This document shows, one piece after another, positions 18,315-26,903 of a stretch of 64,000 nucleotides of DNA. Under the pieces are notes generated by a model that saw only the letters and a program-made list of their open reading frames with translations, did not search any database and was not told the origin of the DNA. The stretch is taken from assembly GCA_963831535.1 (NCBI GenBank), contig CAWHQP010000007.1:248001-312000 (forward strand), read 5' to 3'. The translations under genes and the position numbers were made by a program. This DNA is from Bog-756 sp963831535. GTDB lineage: Bacteria; Actinomycetota; Acidimicrobiia; Acidimicrobiales; RAAP-2. Every line of letters starts with the position of its first letter. The stretch's first letter is position 1.

Positions 18315-19841
18315 GTGGACCGACTGACCGGACTCGACGGGGCGTTTCTCTCCCTCGAGTCACCGACCACCCATCTCCAGATCCTCGGAGCCCTGGTCTT
18401 CGACCCCACCGACGTCGAAGGCGGTGTGGATTTCTGGACGGTCAGGAGCCTGATCGCCGACCGTCTGGCGTTGGTGCCACCGTTCCGTCAGCGGATGGTC
18501 GAAGTTCCCTTCGGTCTGCAGCATCCGGCGATGGTGGACGACCCGGACTTCGACCTCGACTTCCACGTCCGCCGGGTCCGGCTGCCCGAGCCGGGTGGTC
18601 GGAACGAGTTGGCCGCCCTGGTGGCCGATCTGGCCTCGCGTCCCCTGGACCGGGGCCGTCCCCTGTGGGAGTTCCATGTGGTCGAAGGCCTGGAGCACGG
18701 CCATCTGGCCATCGTCCCCAAGGTGCACCACGCCATCATCGACGGCGTGTCCGGGGCCCAGGTGATGGCGGCGTTCTTCGACTTGTCACCGGTTCCGGCC
18801 CCCGTACCGCTGTTCGGCCGTCCAGCCGGACCAAAGGCTGCGGGACCTGCCGGCGCTGAGGGTGCGGCCGGGCCGGGAGAAGGACAACCGAGAGGCGATG
18901 ACCCACGGTGGTCGCCCGACTCGTTCCCCGGTGAGTGGGAACGGTGGCGGGACGTGCTCGGGTCGTTGCCCGGCCACGCCGATGTCGTGGTGCGCACGGT
19001 GTCCCGGAGCATCTCGACGATCCGGGGTCTCAGCGGGCGCAGCCGGGGTGAACCCGGACCACTTCCTCCCACTCCGTTCGAAGCGCCAAGGACGTCGATC
19101 AACCGCGCCATCTCTCCCCACCGCCGCGTGGCACTGGCCGAATTGTCGATGCACGACGTGAGTCGGATACGCCAGGTCCTCGGCGGCACGACGAACGATG
19201 TGGTGCTGGCGGTCACCTCGGGAGCCCTCCGGTCGTTCTTCGCCTCCCGTGGCGAACAGCCGGAGTCCTCCCTGGTAGGTATGGTCCCGGTCTCGGTGCG
19301 CACGGAGGAGGAGGACGGCACCCTGGGCAATCGGGTTTCGGCCATGCTCGTGTCGTTGGCCACGACGGTCGAGGACCCGGTGGCCCGCCTGCGCAGGATC
19401 GTCGAGGAGAGCCGGAGCGCCAAGGAACAGAGTCAGTTGGTCGACCCCGGCGTGTTCGCCGGATGGGCCGAGACGCTGGTGCCCTCGGTGGCGACCCGGC
19501 TGACCCGGCTGATCACCAACCTGCGCGTGTTCGACCACGTGGCGCCGCTCTTCAACCTCATTGTTTCCAACGTTCCCGGTCCCGATTTCCCGCTGTACCT
19601 GGCCGGCGCCCGCATGGTGTCCATGTACCCGTTGGGGCCGATCATCGAGGGGGTGGGCATGAACGTGACGGTCTTCTCCTACCTCGACGGCCTGTACGTC
19701 GGGGTACTGGGTTGCCGGGCGCTCGTGCCGGATATCGACGGCATGGCCCGGGCCATGGAGGAGTCGCTGGCGGATCTGGTGGTCCGGGCCAACCGCCGGG
19801 ACCGTCCCGTGCCCTGGTGGCACGCCGAACTCCCTGCATAG
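18315..19841 (+). CDS. Wax ester synthase / diacylglycerol acyltransferase (WS/DGAT)
   Basis: Bacterial WS/DGAT family enzyme that joins acyl-CoA to diacylglycerol or a fatty alcohol, making storage lipid. It has 508 residues. It begins with the conserved MDRLTGLDGAFLSLES and has the acyltransferase motif HHAIIDGVSG near residue 138. A Pro/Gly/Ala-rich low-complexity linker follows (about 160-215). The C-terminal WS/DGAT domain has TNDVVLAVTSGALR, NLIVSNVPGPDFPLYLAGA and MYPLGPIIEGVGMNVTVFSY. GTG 18315 lies 5 bases after the dut stop, so the two are likely co-transcribed. Confidence 0.93.
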   Translation: MDRLTGLDGAFLSLESPTTHLQILGALVFDPTDVEGGVDFWTVRSLIADRLALVPPFRQRMVEVPFGLQHPAMVDDPDFDLDFHVRRVRLPEPGGRNELAALVADLASRPLDRGRPLWEFHVVEGLEHGHLAIVPKVHHAIIDGVSGAQVMAAFFDLSPVPAPVPLFGRPAGPKAAGPAGAEGAAGPGEGQPRGDDPRWSPDSFPGEWERWRDVLGSLPGHADVVVRTVSRSISTIRGLSGRSRGEPGPLPPTPFEAPRTSINRAISPHRRVALAELSMHDVSRIRQVLGGTTNDVVLAVTSGALRSFFASRGEQPESSLVGMVPVSVRTEEEDGTLGNRVSAMLVSLATTVEDPVARLRRIVEESRSAKEQSQLVDPGVFAGWAETLVPSVATRLTRLITNLRVFDHVAPLFNLIVSNVPGPDFPLYLAGARMVSMYPLGPIIEGVGMNVTVFSYLDGLYVGVLGCRALVPDIDGMARAMEESLADLVVRANRRDRPVPWWHAELPA

Positions 19842-19946
19842 GAGTAGTGCGCAGTGCGCAGGGCGTGTGGCATGGACGCCCGGACCCGCTCCGCTGATGA
19901 CCCGGGTCCGGTGGCCCGCCAGGGGAGCTTCCGGCCGGTCAACTGC

Positions 19947-19952
19947 TAGGGT
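19947..19952 (+). promoter_or_regulatory. Putative -10 element (TAGGGT) for tRNA-Gly
   Basis: TAGGGT lies 11 bases before the mature tRNA 5' end. No clear -35 hexamer is visible at 16-18 bases. Confidence 0.35.
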
Positions 19953-19963
19953 GTTGTCCTCAC

Positions 19964-20036
19964 GCGGACGTGGCTCAGCTGGTAGAGCATCACCTTGCCA
20001 AGGTGAGGGTCGCGGGTTCGAATCCCGTCGTCCGCT
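19964..20036 (+). tRNA. tRNA-Gly (anticodon GCC)
   Basis: The cloverleaf is complete. The acceptor stem GCGGACG pairs with CGTCCGC and the discriminator is T. The D-arm is GCTC/GAGC. The anticodon stem TCACC/GGTGA holds the loop TTGCCAA (anticodon GCC). The T-arm GCGGG/CCCGT carries TTCGAAT. CCA is not encoded. It reads GGC, the dominant glycine codon here. Confidence 0.97.
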
Positions 20037-20278
20037 CTCGGGTTCTCCCTCCTCAAGGGCACAACGATGGCGTCCGGCTCCGCTCCCGGATGCTCCGTTC
20101 TACTGCCCATGGCGCCGGCGACTGTGCGAGGGCGTCTGGGTCCTTCCCGTCGGACGGACCGGGTTGCCGGCTCGGGCCTGGTACCCGAGCGCCAAATGCC
20201 CCAGGGGCCGTGAAGCCGGGGCCGGATCTGTTTGATCATCCGCCGCAGCACACGCGGGACGGCACCGACCACAGGAGA

Positions 20279-20830
20279 TTACGGTTCTGGACGGTCGGGA
20301 TGCACCGCCGTCGACCGCTCAGCCAGATGGCGAAACGCCTCTTCGTCCGCCCGCGACAGGAACGCTCGCCTGGGAATCATGAAGCACCCCGGACCTTTCC
20401 CGACGGTCAGCAGGTAGAGATCATTGCGCAGGTTCACGTCCGAGAACATGGCCCATTTCAGGGTGGAGTCGTTGAGAGCTGTGTGACGAGAGACCCCCTC
20501 GTCGGTGATCTCCAGCGTCCTGAGCTCGAACTGCGTCTTCACGCGTTTCCAGATGCGCTTGGGGGTTACCGGGACAGCTAGGAAGAAGATCAGCAGGACG
20601 ACGATCCCCAAGGTCAGCATGACGACCCAGGCCAGTGTGTCGTGTGCGTTCAGCGCCAACACGATGGCTCCGGCGATGACCAGGCAGATACCTGCGACCG
20701 GGAGACACCAGGTCTGCCACCGGTGGAAGGCCTGCCGGTAGACGACGGGAACGACCTCGTCTTGAGTCAACTGGTGCTCGGTCGTTCGGATGTGAACTGA
20801 TGATGAAGCTGAGCCTGCAGGATCCGACAT
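20279..20830 (-). CDS. YcxB-like membrane protein
   Basis: Small membrane protein of 183 residues. A hydrophilic N-terminus (TTEHQLTQDEVVPVVYRQAF) is followed by two adjacent transmembrane segments (about residues 38-58 and 62-85: CLPVAGICLVIAGAIVLAL, then AWVVMLTLGIVVLLIFFLAV). A soluble C-terminal domain follows, with ITDEGVSRHT, STLKWAMFSDVNLRNDLYLL and FMIPRRAF. This matches the YcxB-like layout: two helices plus a PH-like C-terminal domain. ATG 20830 is preceded by GAGAGG. Function is unknown. It lies alone between the tRNA and a gene remnant. Confidence 0.75.
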   Translation of the reverse strand: MSDPAGSASSSVHIRTTEHQLTQDEVVPVVYRQAFHRWQTWCLPVAGICLVIAGAIVLALNAHDTLAWVVMLTLGIVVLLIFFLAVPVTPKRIWKRVKTQFELRTLEITDEGVSRHTALNDSTLKWAMFSDVNLRNDLYLLTVGKGPGCFMIPRRAFLSRADEEAFRHLAERSTAVHPDRPEP

Positions 20831-21021
20831 CGGTCGCCTCTCGCCCGGATGCGACCTCGACCGTAGTCCGCTCGCCACCTGTCCGGCACGTACCTCGTGC
20901 CCGCAGCCCTGTTGCGTCCCGTCGTTGCTGCCGGCTCGGCGGGAGGGCCAACCAAGCCAAGGCGGTACAGTCTCCGCACCTGGCGGGGACATCGAAGTCC
21001 ACAGCCGTTCCCCCCTGCGCC

Positions 21022-21258
21022 GTCGACCCGGGATTCACGTCCCACATCCTGGATCTCGAGCGCGGCGAGAGCGATGCGCTCCTCGCCTATCTGTACGACC
21101 ATCCGGTGCGGCCTGAGAACACCGTCGGGTACCACTGGTCCGTCGGCGACGTCGGGTTCTGGGACAACCGCTCGACGCAGCACTCGGTGGCCGATGACTA
21201 CGGAGAGCAGCGCCGGCGTGTTCATCGGGTGAGGTTGCGGGGCGACGCACCAGAGTGA
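21022..21258 (+). pseudogene. C-terminal remnant of a TauD/TfdA-type dioxygenase
   Basis: The translated stretch VDPGFTSHILDLERGESDAL, then HPVRPENTVGYHWSVGDVGF, then WDNRSTQHSVADDYGEQRR matches the last quarter of Fe(II)/2-oxoglutarate dioxygenases of the taurine/2,4-D family. It includes the distal iron-ligand His (in TQH) and the 2-oxoglutarate-binding Arg. The N-terminal HxD part is absent and the upstream frame has no matching sequence or start, so only about 79 residues remain. It is a decayed gene or the end of an insertion/deletion event. Confidence 0.75.
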
Positions 21259-21461
21259 GTCGACGTCGGCCTCGATCGGGCGCTCGGACACCACCCCTTC
21301 TCCGCTGTTTACCAATGGAGGGGGATCCTGATCAGCCACGGCTGTCATTGTTCGTCTGAGTGGCCGTGGCTACGCTGCCGTTGACCCCGATGCCCGGGAT
21401 GAGTTCGACGCGAGCGGGAGTCTTACCCGGGGACGGATCGCCACCAGGCAAGGAGCACATT

Positions 21462-22088
21462 ATGGGCAAGCTCATCGTCACCGAGTTCATCACGCTCGAC
21501 GGAGTGGCACAGGCACCAGGAATGCCCGACGAGGACCGCGACGGCGGCTTCGTGCACGGCGGGTGGCAGGCGCCAGTGGCGGACCAGGAGTCGGGCGGGG
21601 TCATTTTCGAACAAGCAAGGGACATGGACGCCCTGCTTCTCGGGCGAAGGACCTACGAGATCTTTGCCGACTACTGGCCGAGCGCTCCGCAGGAGGTACC
21701 GTTCACCGGTCTGCTTAACGGCATCCCCAAGTACGTCGCCAGCCGAACCCTCGCTCACCCTCTCGCTTGGCAAGGGTCGACGCTTGTCGCCGGTGACCTC
21801 GCCGAGAGCATCACCGCCCTCAAGGAGCGCTACGACGAGGTCCACGTCATCGGTAGTCTCAACCTACTGCAGTCGCTGCTGCGCTTCCGCCTGGTCGACC
21901 GTGTCAACCTTTGGGTGTACCCTCTGCTGCTCGGCAGTGGCAAGCAGGTGTTCGCCGACGGGACCGTGCCCGCGGCGCTGTGCCTCACCGAATCGGTCAC
22001 CTACCCGAGCGGGACGCTTCACCTCATCTACGAGATCGCCGGCATGCCCACCTACGGCAGCATGGCCGCAATGGACGAGGACCCATAA
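21462..22088 (+). CDS. RibD C-terminal / dihydrofolate-reductase-like family protein
   Basis: Single-domain protein of 208 residues related to the reductase domain of RibD and to DHFR. It starts MGKLIVTEFITLDGVAQAPG and contains DALLLGRRTYEIFADYWP, KYVASRTL, VIGSLNLLQSLLRFRLVDRV and YPLLLGSGKQVF, all typical of this group. ATG 21462 has AAGGAG 6 bases upstream. Stand-alone members are probably NAD(P)H-dependent reductases; the substrate is unknown. It is not part of a riboflavin operon here. Confidence 0.85.
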   Translation: MGKLIVTEFITLDGVAQAPGMPDEDRDGGFVHGGWQAPVADQESGGVIFEQARDMDALLLGRRTYEIFADYWPSAPQEVPFTGLLNGIPKYVASRTLAHPLAWQGSTLVAGDLAESITALKERYDEVHVIGSLNLLQSLLRFRLVDRVNLWVYPLLLGSGKQVFADGTVPAALCLTESVTYPSGTLHLIYEIAGMPTYGSMAAMDEDP

Positions 22089-22537
22089 CTCCTCACCGGA
22101 AGTTGACGGGACTCGAACCAGACGGCAATGACCACGCCCGCGCCTGGTCCCGAAGTGCCGATGGCCAGAGTACGTGTGGATCGCGGTTTAAGTTGACGCC
22201 CAGCGGCGTACTGACTCGCGTTCCAGTCAGCGCCGCTGGTGTTCCCTGACGGCCCAAGGGGCTTCGAAGTCAACAGGGCAGAGACGACCGGGCCGACCCG
22301 GGCCCGATCCCGGTTGGAGGATAACTCGATGTAGTCGGACAGGGCGTTCCCGGGCGTGGTCGGCTCGGGTAGATCAGGGGCCGTGAATGCAGGTGGGTTC
22401 CCACTTCAGCGTGGACCAGAACTTCGATGGCGTTGTGGTCGCAACGGTTGGACCTGTCCGATTCCAACACAGTCGACCACCACGGCAAGAAACGCCGGGA
22501 CCGGGTCCGTCATCGACGTGGCCAATCGCCGGATCGC
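22089..22537. other. Non-coding stretch with one strong hairpin
   Basis: No frame with coding-like codon use or recognisable motifs is seen. The notable element is the inverted repeat at 22200-22239. A wider pair, GTTGAC near 22192 and GTCAAC near 22267, brackets it asymmetrically. Confidence 0.5.
22200..22239. repeat. Long imperfect palindrome / hairpin
   Basis: CCAGCGGCG-TA-CTGACT, loop CGCGTTCC, then AGTCAG-CGCCGCTGG: 15 base pairs with a 2-base bulge. It lies 112 bases after the RibD-like gene. It has no T-run, so it is a weak candidate terminator; a recombination or protein-binding site is possible. Confidence 0.6.
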
Positions 22538-23380
22538 TCACGGACCCGGGAAAGCCGACGCGAAGGCCCGACCGAACTCCACATCACCTCGTATGTGGGG
22601 TGAACCGGTGAAGGGCCTTCCGACCAGGAGCGCGAGAAGGTCTCGGCTGCTGGCTTCGATGACCGCAGTGGCCGGTGTCGCCGGACGGGCTGGCAGTGAT
22701 TGAACATCGTCGCCGCGCACCGACACCGAAAAGGTGGGACCATCGGTCGCCACGAGGAGCCAGGTGCCTTGTAGCGAGCGATCGAAATCACGGTGGTTGG
22801 TGCGCCGACCACCCAGTCGCCTCAGCCGATTTGGCAACGCCGTTCTCACGAATAGATCGCTCCAGTCCTCCAATCCGAGGCCCAGATCGGTGCCGTGGAC
22901 CTCGACCTCGGTCAGCCTCACCAACGGAAGTCCGGAAACGGGAACCGTGCCGAGGTCGGGGTTGGCTTCTGGTTCGACGATCTCGTGTTGCCACGCTCGA
23001 TCGCCGAGGTTCTCCCACACGTGGTCCAGCTCCACGGACAGCCTACGAAGTGATTCCACGACCTCCAGGGGTTCTTCCCCTGGGGCGGGCTCAAGCGTTC
23101 GTGGGCGCTGCGATACGCGACCGTCCGGGTAGTAGGCCACCCGTTCTCCCGACAGTCCCGCCGCGGTCATGCGAAGAAGAGCTTCGGCCCCATAACGAAG
23201 GTGGCAGGCAATCGTGAGCCGGGTCCAGCCGGGAAGACTGGAGGGAGCGGTCAGGGCCCGACTGCCTCCCTCGTCGAGGGCGTCAACGATCGAGGTCGTT
23301 CGTTGAGCACTTGCCGCAACGACGCTTCGGACCAGATCCGGAGGTGAAGGCACCGATCCAGTATGTCGGGCCGTAAGCAT
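22538..23380 (-). CDS. Maleylpyruvate isomerase family mycothiol-dependent enzyme
   Basis: DinB-like four-helix protein of 280 residues with a C-terminal MDMPI domain. The N-terminal helix bundle has SSLPGWTRLTIACHLRYGAEAL, whose His is one metal ligand. LVRLTEVEVHGTDLGLG carries the Glu and His that complete the site. The C-terminal domain contains ATPATAVIEASSRDLLALLVGRP, typical of the family. Such proteins use mycothiol as cofactor, consistent with an actinomycete host. The reaction is not predictable; true maleylpyruvate isomerases belong to gentisate degradation, for which no neighbours exist here. Confidence 0.85.
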   Translation of the reverse strand: MLTARHTGSVPSPPDLVRSVVAASAQRTTSIVDALDEGGSRALTAPSSLPGWTRLTIACHLRYGAEALLRMTAAGLSGERVAYYPDGRVSQRPRTLEPAPGEEPLEVVESLRRLSVELDHVWENLGDRAWQHEIVEPEANPDLGTVPVSGLPLVRLTEVEVHGTDLGLGLEDWSDLFVRTALPNRLRRLGGRRTNHRDFDRSLQGTWLLVATDGPTFSVSVRGDDVQSLPARPATPATAVIEASSRDLLALLVGRPFTGSPHIRGDVEFGRAFASAFPGP

Positions 23381-23607
23381 CTCGTGGTCCCTCTCCCACA
23401 GCCTATGAGCCGGGGCAGGTGAGTCACCTCCGTCGGCAATCTACGCACCGGCCCTCCTCGACCGGTTGCCGAGGGCCCTTGAAGATCCTGAATCGGATCC
23501 TTGGTTCTCACTGAAGCAGGACGTCGCCCATGACCGCGCCGGAGCGAAGCTCCGACCGAAGTGAGACTGGACACTCCGTGGGTCATCCGGTGTGCTGCGA
23601 CGATGCC

Positions 23608-23952
23608 TCATTGCGGATGGACCGGAATGGCTGATACCACCGCTTCAGGATCGTCACACCGATCAAAAACTCGAATCTACGCCTTCGAGCAGGATGCGGA
23701 CGCCTCGGTGCTTACCGTGATGGATCACGCCGAATAGTCGGGCCGTCGATGACGTAAACGTTCCGATGGCCGTTGAGCCCGGGATACCCGTCCCGACGCG
23801 GAGTCCGTCAACGAAGTCCAAGGGGTTCTCGACGATCTCGACGGGGCGGACGGACGAGAGTGGTACGCCTGCATCACCGTGGACCGCATCGAGCTTTCCT
23901 TGGTGCTCAGCCTCACGACCAGTTGCTCACCGATGATGACGCGTTCAGCCAT
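23608..23952 (-). pseudogene. Frame-disrupted small PH-like domain protein
   Basis: From ATG 23952, with a GGAGG-type site just upstream, the reading is MAERVIIGEQLVVRLSTKE. The sequence LDAVHGDAGVPLSSVRPVEI, then NPLDFVDGLRVGTGIPGSTA, and IHHGKHRGVRILLEG continues in a second frame. CDDPEAVVSAIPVHPQ to the stop at 23608 lies in a third. Read together these give a coherent protein of about 115 residues resembling the bacterial PH-like family with the motif (R)xGTxxPG. The first shift is a missing A in a short A-run (23895-23897), the second a surplus base near 23680. It is either a pseudogene or sequence errors. Confidence 0.55.
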
Positions 23953-24124
23953 GGGCCTACCACCTCCGCACGGTTCTGAACTGAACCCATCATCGGGCGC
24001 CATGCCCAGCAGGGATCTCGTTCTACAATGCTGCCTCCGTCCCCGGCGTACGTTGACCGCACCCGGTGTCGCCTGCTCAGCCCATCGCCGATCCGACCTC
24101 GATGCCCGCCGGTCGACGCGGAGG

Positions 24125-24475
24125 TCAGATCCGGGTACTTCCGGCCTCCTCCGCCTCCTCGACGGTGAGCTCGGCCGAAGGATCTGCCTCCAGGCGATCG
24201 TCGGGAATCGGTGCCCCACTCTTGACCGAACGGCCGAAGCTGCCGGCTTCGATACGCTGTTCGGCACGATCGATGGCGGCAAGGTGGCTCCGGAGCTCGG
24301 CGACGACTGACTCATCGGCCACTTCGCCGGTGAGAGGTTCAGCCGAATCGAACATGTCTCCCGACTGGTTGGCTGCTTCGCGATCCGCCTGCCTTCTGCC
24401 GGTCATCTCCGCCAGCAGCCCGTTCGTCCTCTCGCGATCTGCCCGGAGCAGCTCCTTCGCTCTAGCACTATCCAT
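24125..24475 (-). CDS. TraR/DksA-like protein without zinc finger
   Basis: Protein of 116 residues. An N-terminal helical hairpin (MDSARAKELLRADRERTNGL onward) is followed by ESVVAELRSHLAAIDRAEQRIEAGSFG, then SVKSGAPIPDDRLEADPSAE, the typical DksA/TraR C-terminal globular segment. The four zinc-binding cysteines are all absent, as in several actinobacterial members. Start ATG 24475 has GAGGAG 6 bases upstream. DksA-type proteins bind in the RNA polymerase secondary channel; whether this one does is not known. Confidence 0.75.
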   Translation of the reverse strand: MDSARAKELLRADRERTNGLLAEMTGRRQADREAANQSGDMFDSAEPLTGEVADESVVAELRSHLAAIDRAEQRIEAGSFGRSVKSGAPIPDDRLEADPSAELTVEEAEEAGSTRI

Positions 24476-24752
24476 CGTTACTCCTCATCCTGATCGGGGG
24501 ACTCGTGTCAACTGTACCCACCAATGCTCAGCGTCGGATCGTGGGCATCGGCGCCGAGTCCCGCCAGTTCGGCGGACGGACGGCCCGCCAGCCACAGCGG
24601 CCTCGCGGGCCCGATCAATAGGGGTGGCAAGCCGGTTGGGACGGTCCGATCGAACTCACTGTCCCGCTCCGCCCGCCCGTGCCTCTCCAAGCCCGTCGGG
24701 AGAGCGACCGATTAGCAGTGGAAGTGTGGCCTCGGCGCGCTCTTCGGCCCGG

Positions 24753-24945
24753 TATCGACGAGTTGAGTTGGGCGCGGAGCCAGTAGCCGATGTGCTCGAA
24801 GGCGCGGCCGGCGGCAGGGTACGAGAAGTTGATGAAGCCCTGAGGCTGACCCGGAGGCAGACCTGGTCCACCGCCACCCCCTCATCACGGAGTCGGTCTG
24901 CGTAGGTGCGCCTCTCGTCGAGCGACAGGTGGAACCGACCGAGAA
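24753..24945 (-). pseudogene. C-terminal remnant of an alpha/beta-hydrolase (HSL esterase type)
   Basis: On the minus strand, TYADRLRDEGVAVDQV is followed, one frame later, by GQPQGFINFSYPAAGRAFEH and IGYWLRAQLN. That is the expected ending of hormone-sensitive-lipase-like esterases, where the usual GxxHGF carries the catalytic His; here that His is replaced (GQPQGF). No upstream catalytic Ser region is present. It appears to be a decayed fragment. The rest of 24476-25064 holds no recognisable gene. Confidence 0.5.
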
Positions 24946-25064
24946 TGGCGAGTGCGGGTGGGGATTGCTGAAGTCCCGTTCCGACCCGCTGATCGGCTTC
25001 AAGGCCCTCACCGGCCGTCTATTCCGGAGATCTCCTTCTCCGAAACCGAGAACCAGGTTTGACC

Positions 25065-25070
25065 TAGTAT
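25065..25070 (+). promoter_or_regulatory. Putative -10 element (TAGTAT) for the BVMO operon
   Basis: TAGTAT ends 6 bases before ATG 25077 and no Shine-Dalgarno sequence is present, as at ispG. It is inferred to drive a leaderless transcript for the 25.1-29.4 kb operon. Confidence 0.4.
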
Positions 25071-25076
25071 CGCGAG

Positions 25077-26903
25077 ATGCCAGGATCCCAGGTGACGCCC
25101 GGAGGGTACGACCCCGAGGTCGTCCGTGCCAAGTACCTCGCCGAGCGTGACAAGCGGCTGGTCCCCGACCGCGCTGCCATCCGTGACCTAACGACCGACG
25201 ATCATTTCGCCGGGTACCGTGACGACCCGTTCCGACCCTTCATCGAGCGCGATCCGATCGCTGATGATGTCGATGTCGTGATCGTAGGCGGGGGGATCGC
25301 CGGGATCCTGGCCGGGGTCCGGCTGCGCCAGGCCGGAGTCGATCGGATCAGAATCATCGACCAGGCGGGTGGCATCGGGGGTACGTGGTACTGGAACCGC
25401 TACCCGGGTGTGATGTGTGACGTCGAGTCCTACATGTATCTGCCGATGCTCGAGGAGCTCGACTACGTTCCTACCCGTCGTTATGCGTTCGGCGACGAAA
25501 TTCTGGGCCACCTGGAGGCGATCGCCGATCGATTCAACCTCGTCGATGATGCCCTGTTTCATACCGACGTGACCCGTGCCGACTGGCAAGAGGCCACCTC
25601 CAGATGGTCGATCCACACCGACCGGGGGGACGAGGTCACCTGCCGGTGGTACGTGCTGGCCGTCGGCATCCTCAACCTCATGAAGCTGCCCGCCATTCCC
25701 GGGATGGAGGACTTCGACGGGCGGTCGTTCCACACGGCTCGGTGGGACTACGAGTACACCGGCGGCGGGCCGCACGAGCCCCTGACCAACCTTACCGACA
25801 AGGTTGTCGCCTTGATCGGCACGGGGGCCAGCGGAATCCAGTGTGTTCCACCGCTAGCCGAATCCGCCAAGCATCTCTACGTGTTCCAACGGACGCCCTC
25901 GGCCATCGGTGAACGGGGCAACCGGCCTACCGATCCTGACTTCGCCGGCGGCCTCGAGCCGGGCTGGCAGCGGGAAAGGATGGACAATTTCCAGGGGATC
26001 ATGTTGGGACGCCCTTCCGGAGTCGACCCGGTGGACGATGGATGGACGCGCCACTACGCCGCGGTCCAGAACGTCCCGCGGGTTGCGGGCATGTCGACAG
26101 CCGACTACATGCGAACGGCCGAGGAGCTCGACTACGGGATCATGGAAGAGCACCGACGGCGGGTGGAGGAGTTGGTGTCGGACCCGGCCACGGCCGAGAT
26201 CCTCAAGCCCTATTACCGGTATTTGTGCAAACGCCCGTGCTTCCACGACGAGTATCTTCTGGCCTTCAACAATTCCAACGTCACGCTGGTCGACTGCCCG
26301 GCTGGGATCGAGCGGATGACCAAGAATGGTCCTGTTGTCAACGGGCGGCACTACGACGTCGACTGCATCGTCTACGGGACCGGCTTCGAGGCTGAGCTCA
26401 CCCCGTTGTACCGTCGGGTCGGTCATGAGATCGTCGGGCGTGGTGGGATTACCCTGACCGAGAAGTGGGCCGACGGCGCCGCCAGCCTGTTCGGGATGAT
26501 GAGCCGGGGATTCCCGAACATGTTCGTCATGCCAGCACCGGGGCAGCAGGCGGTGGTGACGGTTAACTACACACAGTTGGCCGTACTCGGAGCCGAGTTC
26601 ATCGGTGGTGCCGTGGGGCTGCTCGAAAAGCGGGGGGTAGAGGTATTCGATGTGAGCGCCGACGCTGAGGAGGCGTGGACCCAGGCCATTGTCGATTCCT
26701 TCATCGACGGGAGTGCCGTCATGTCCGCCTGCACGCCGTCGCGGATCAACAATGAGGGCCACCCCGAAGCCCTGAACCCCCGCAACGGCAATTACGGCCG
26801 ACGGTTCGGTGACTGGTTTGCCTACCGTGATCGACTCGAGGAGTGGTTGGCCGCCGCCAACTTCGAGGGACTGGAACTCACGATCCGGTCGACGGCGTCG
26901 TGA
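25077..26903 (+). CDS. Baeyer-Villiger monooxygenase (class B flavoprotein)
   Basis: FAD/NADPH enzyme inserting one oxygen next to a ketone to give an ester or lactone. It has 608 residues. A roughly 65-residue N-terminal extension precedes the FAD Rossmann motif GGGIAG (71-76) and GGTWYWNRYPGVMCDVES. The BVMO fingerprint FDGRSFHTARWD is at 213-224. The NADPH Rossmann motif GTGASG is at 248-253. IVYGTGFEAELTP is the usual C-terminal FAD contact. The length and extension resemble cyclopentadecanone/steroid-type BVMOs rather than short FMOs. The stop overlaps the next gene's GTG (GTGA). A cyclic ketone substrate is likely but not identified. Confidence 0.92.
   Translation: MPGSQVTPGGYDPEVVRAKYLAERDKRLVPDRAAIRDLTTDDHFAGYRDDPFRPFIERDPIADDVDVVIVGGGIAGILAGVRLRQAGVDRIRIIDQAGGIGGTWYWNRYPGVMCDVESYMYLPMLEELDYVPTRRYAFGDEILGHLEAIADRFNLVDDALFHTDVTRADWQEATSRWSIHTDRGDEVTCRWYVLAVGILNLMKLPAIPGMEDFDGRSFHTARWDYEYTGGGPHEPLTNLTDKVVALIGTGASGIQCVPPLAESAKHLYVFQRTPSAIGERGNRPTDPDFAGGLEPGWQRERMDNFQGIMLGRPSGVDPVDDGWTRHYAAVQNVPRVAGMSTADYMRTAEELDYGIMEEHRRRVEELVSDPATAEILKPYYRYLCKRPCFHDEYLLAFNNSNVTLVDCPAGIERMTKNGPVVNGRHYDVDCIVYGTGFEAELTPLYRRVGHEIVGRGGITLTEKWADGAASLFGMMSRGFPNMFVMPAPGQQAVVTVNYTQLAVLGAEFIGGAVGLLEKRGVEVFDVSADAEEAWTQAIVDSFIDGSAVMSACTPSRINNEGHPEALNPRNGNYGRRFGDWFAYRDRLEEWLAAANFEGLELTIRSTAS

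Noticed and set aside
20037..20278. Possible small gene after the tRNA
   Set aside because: No ribosome site, no coding-like codon use, no recognisable motif.
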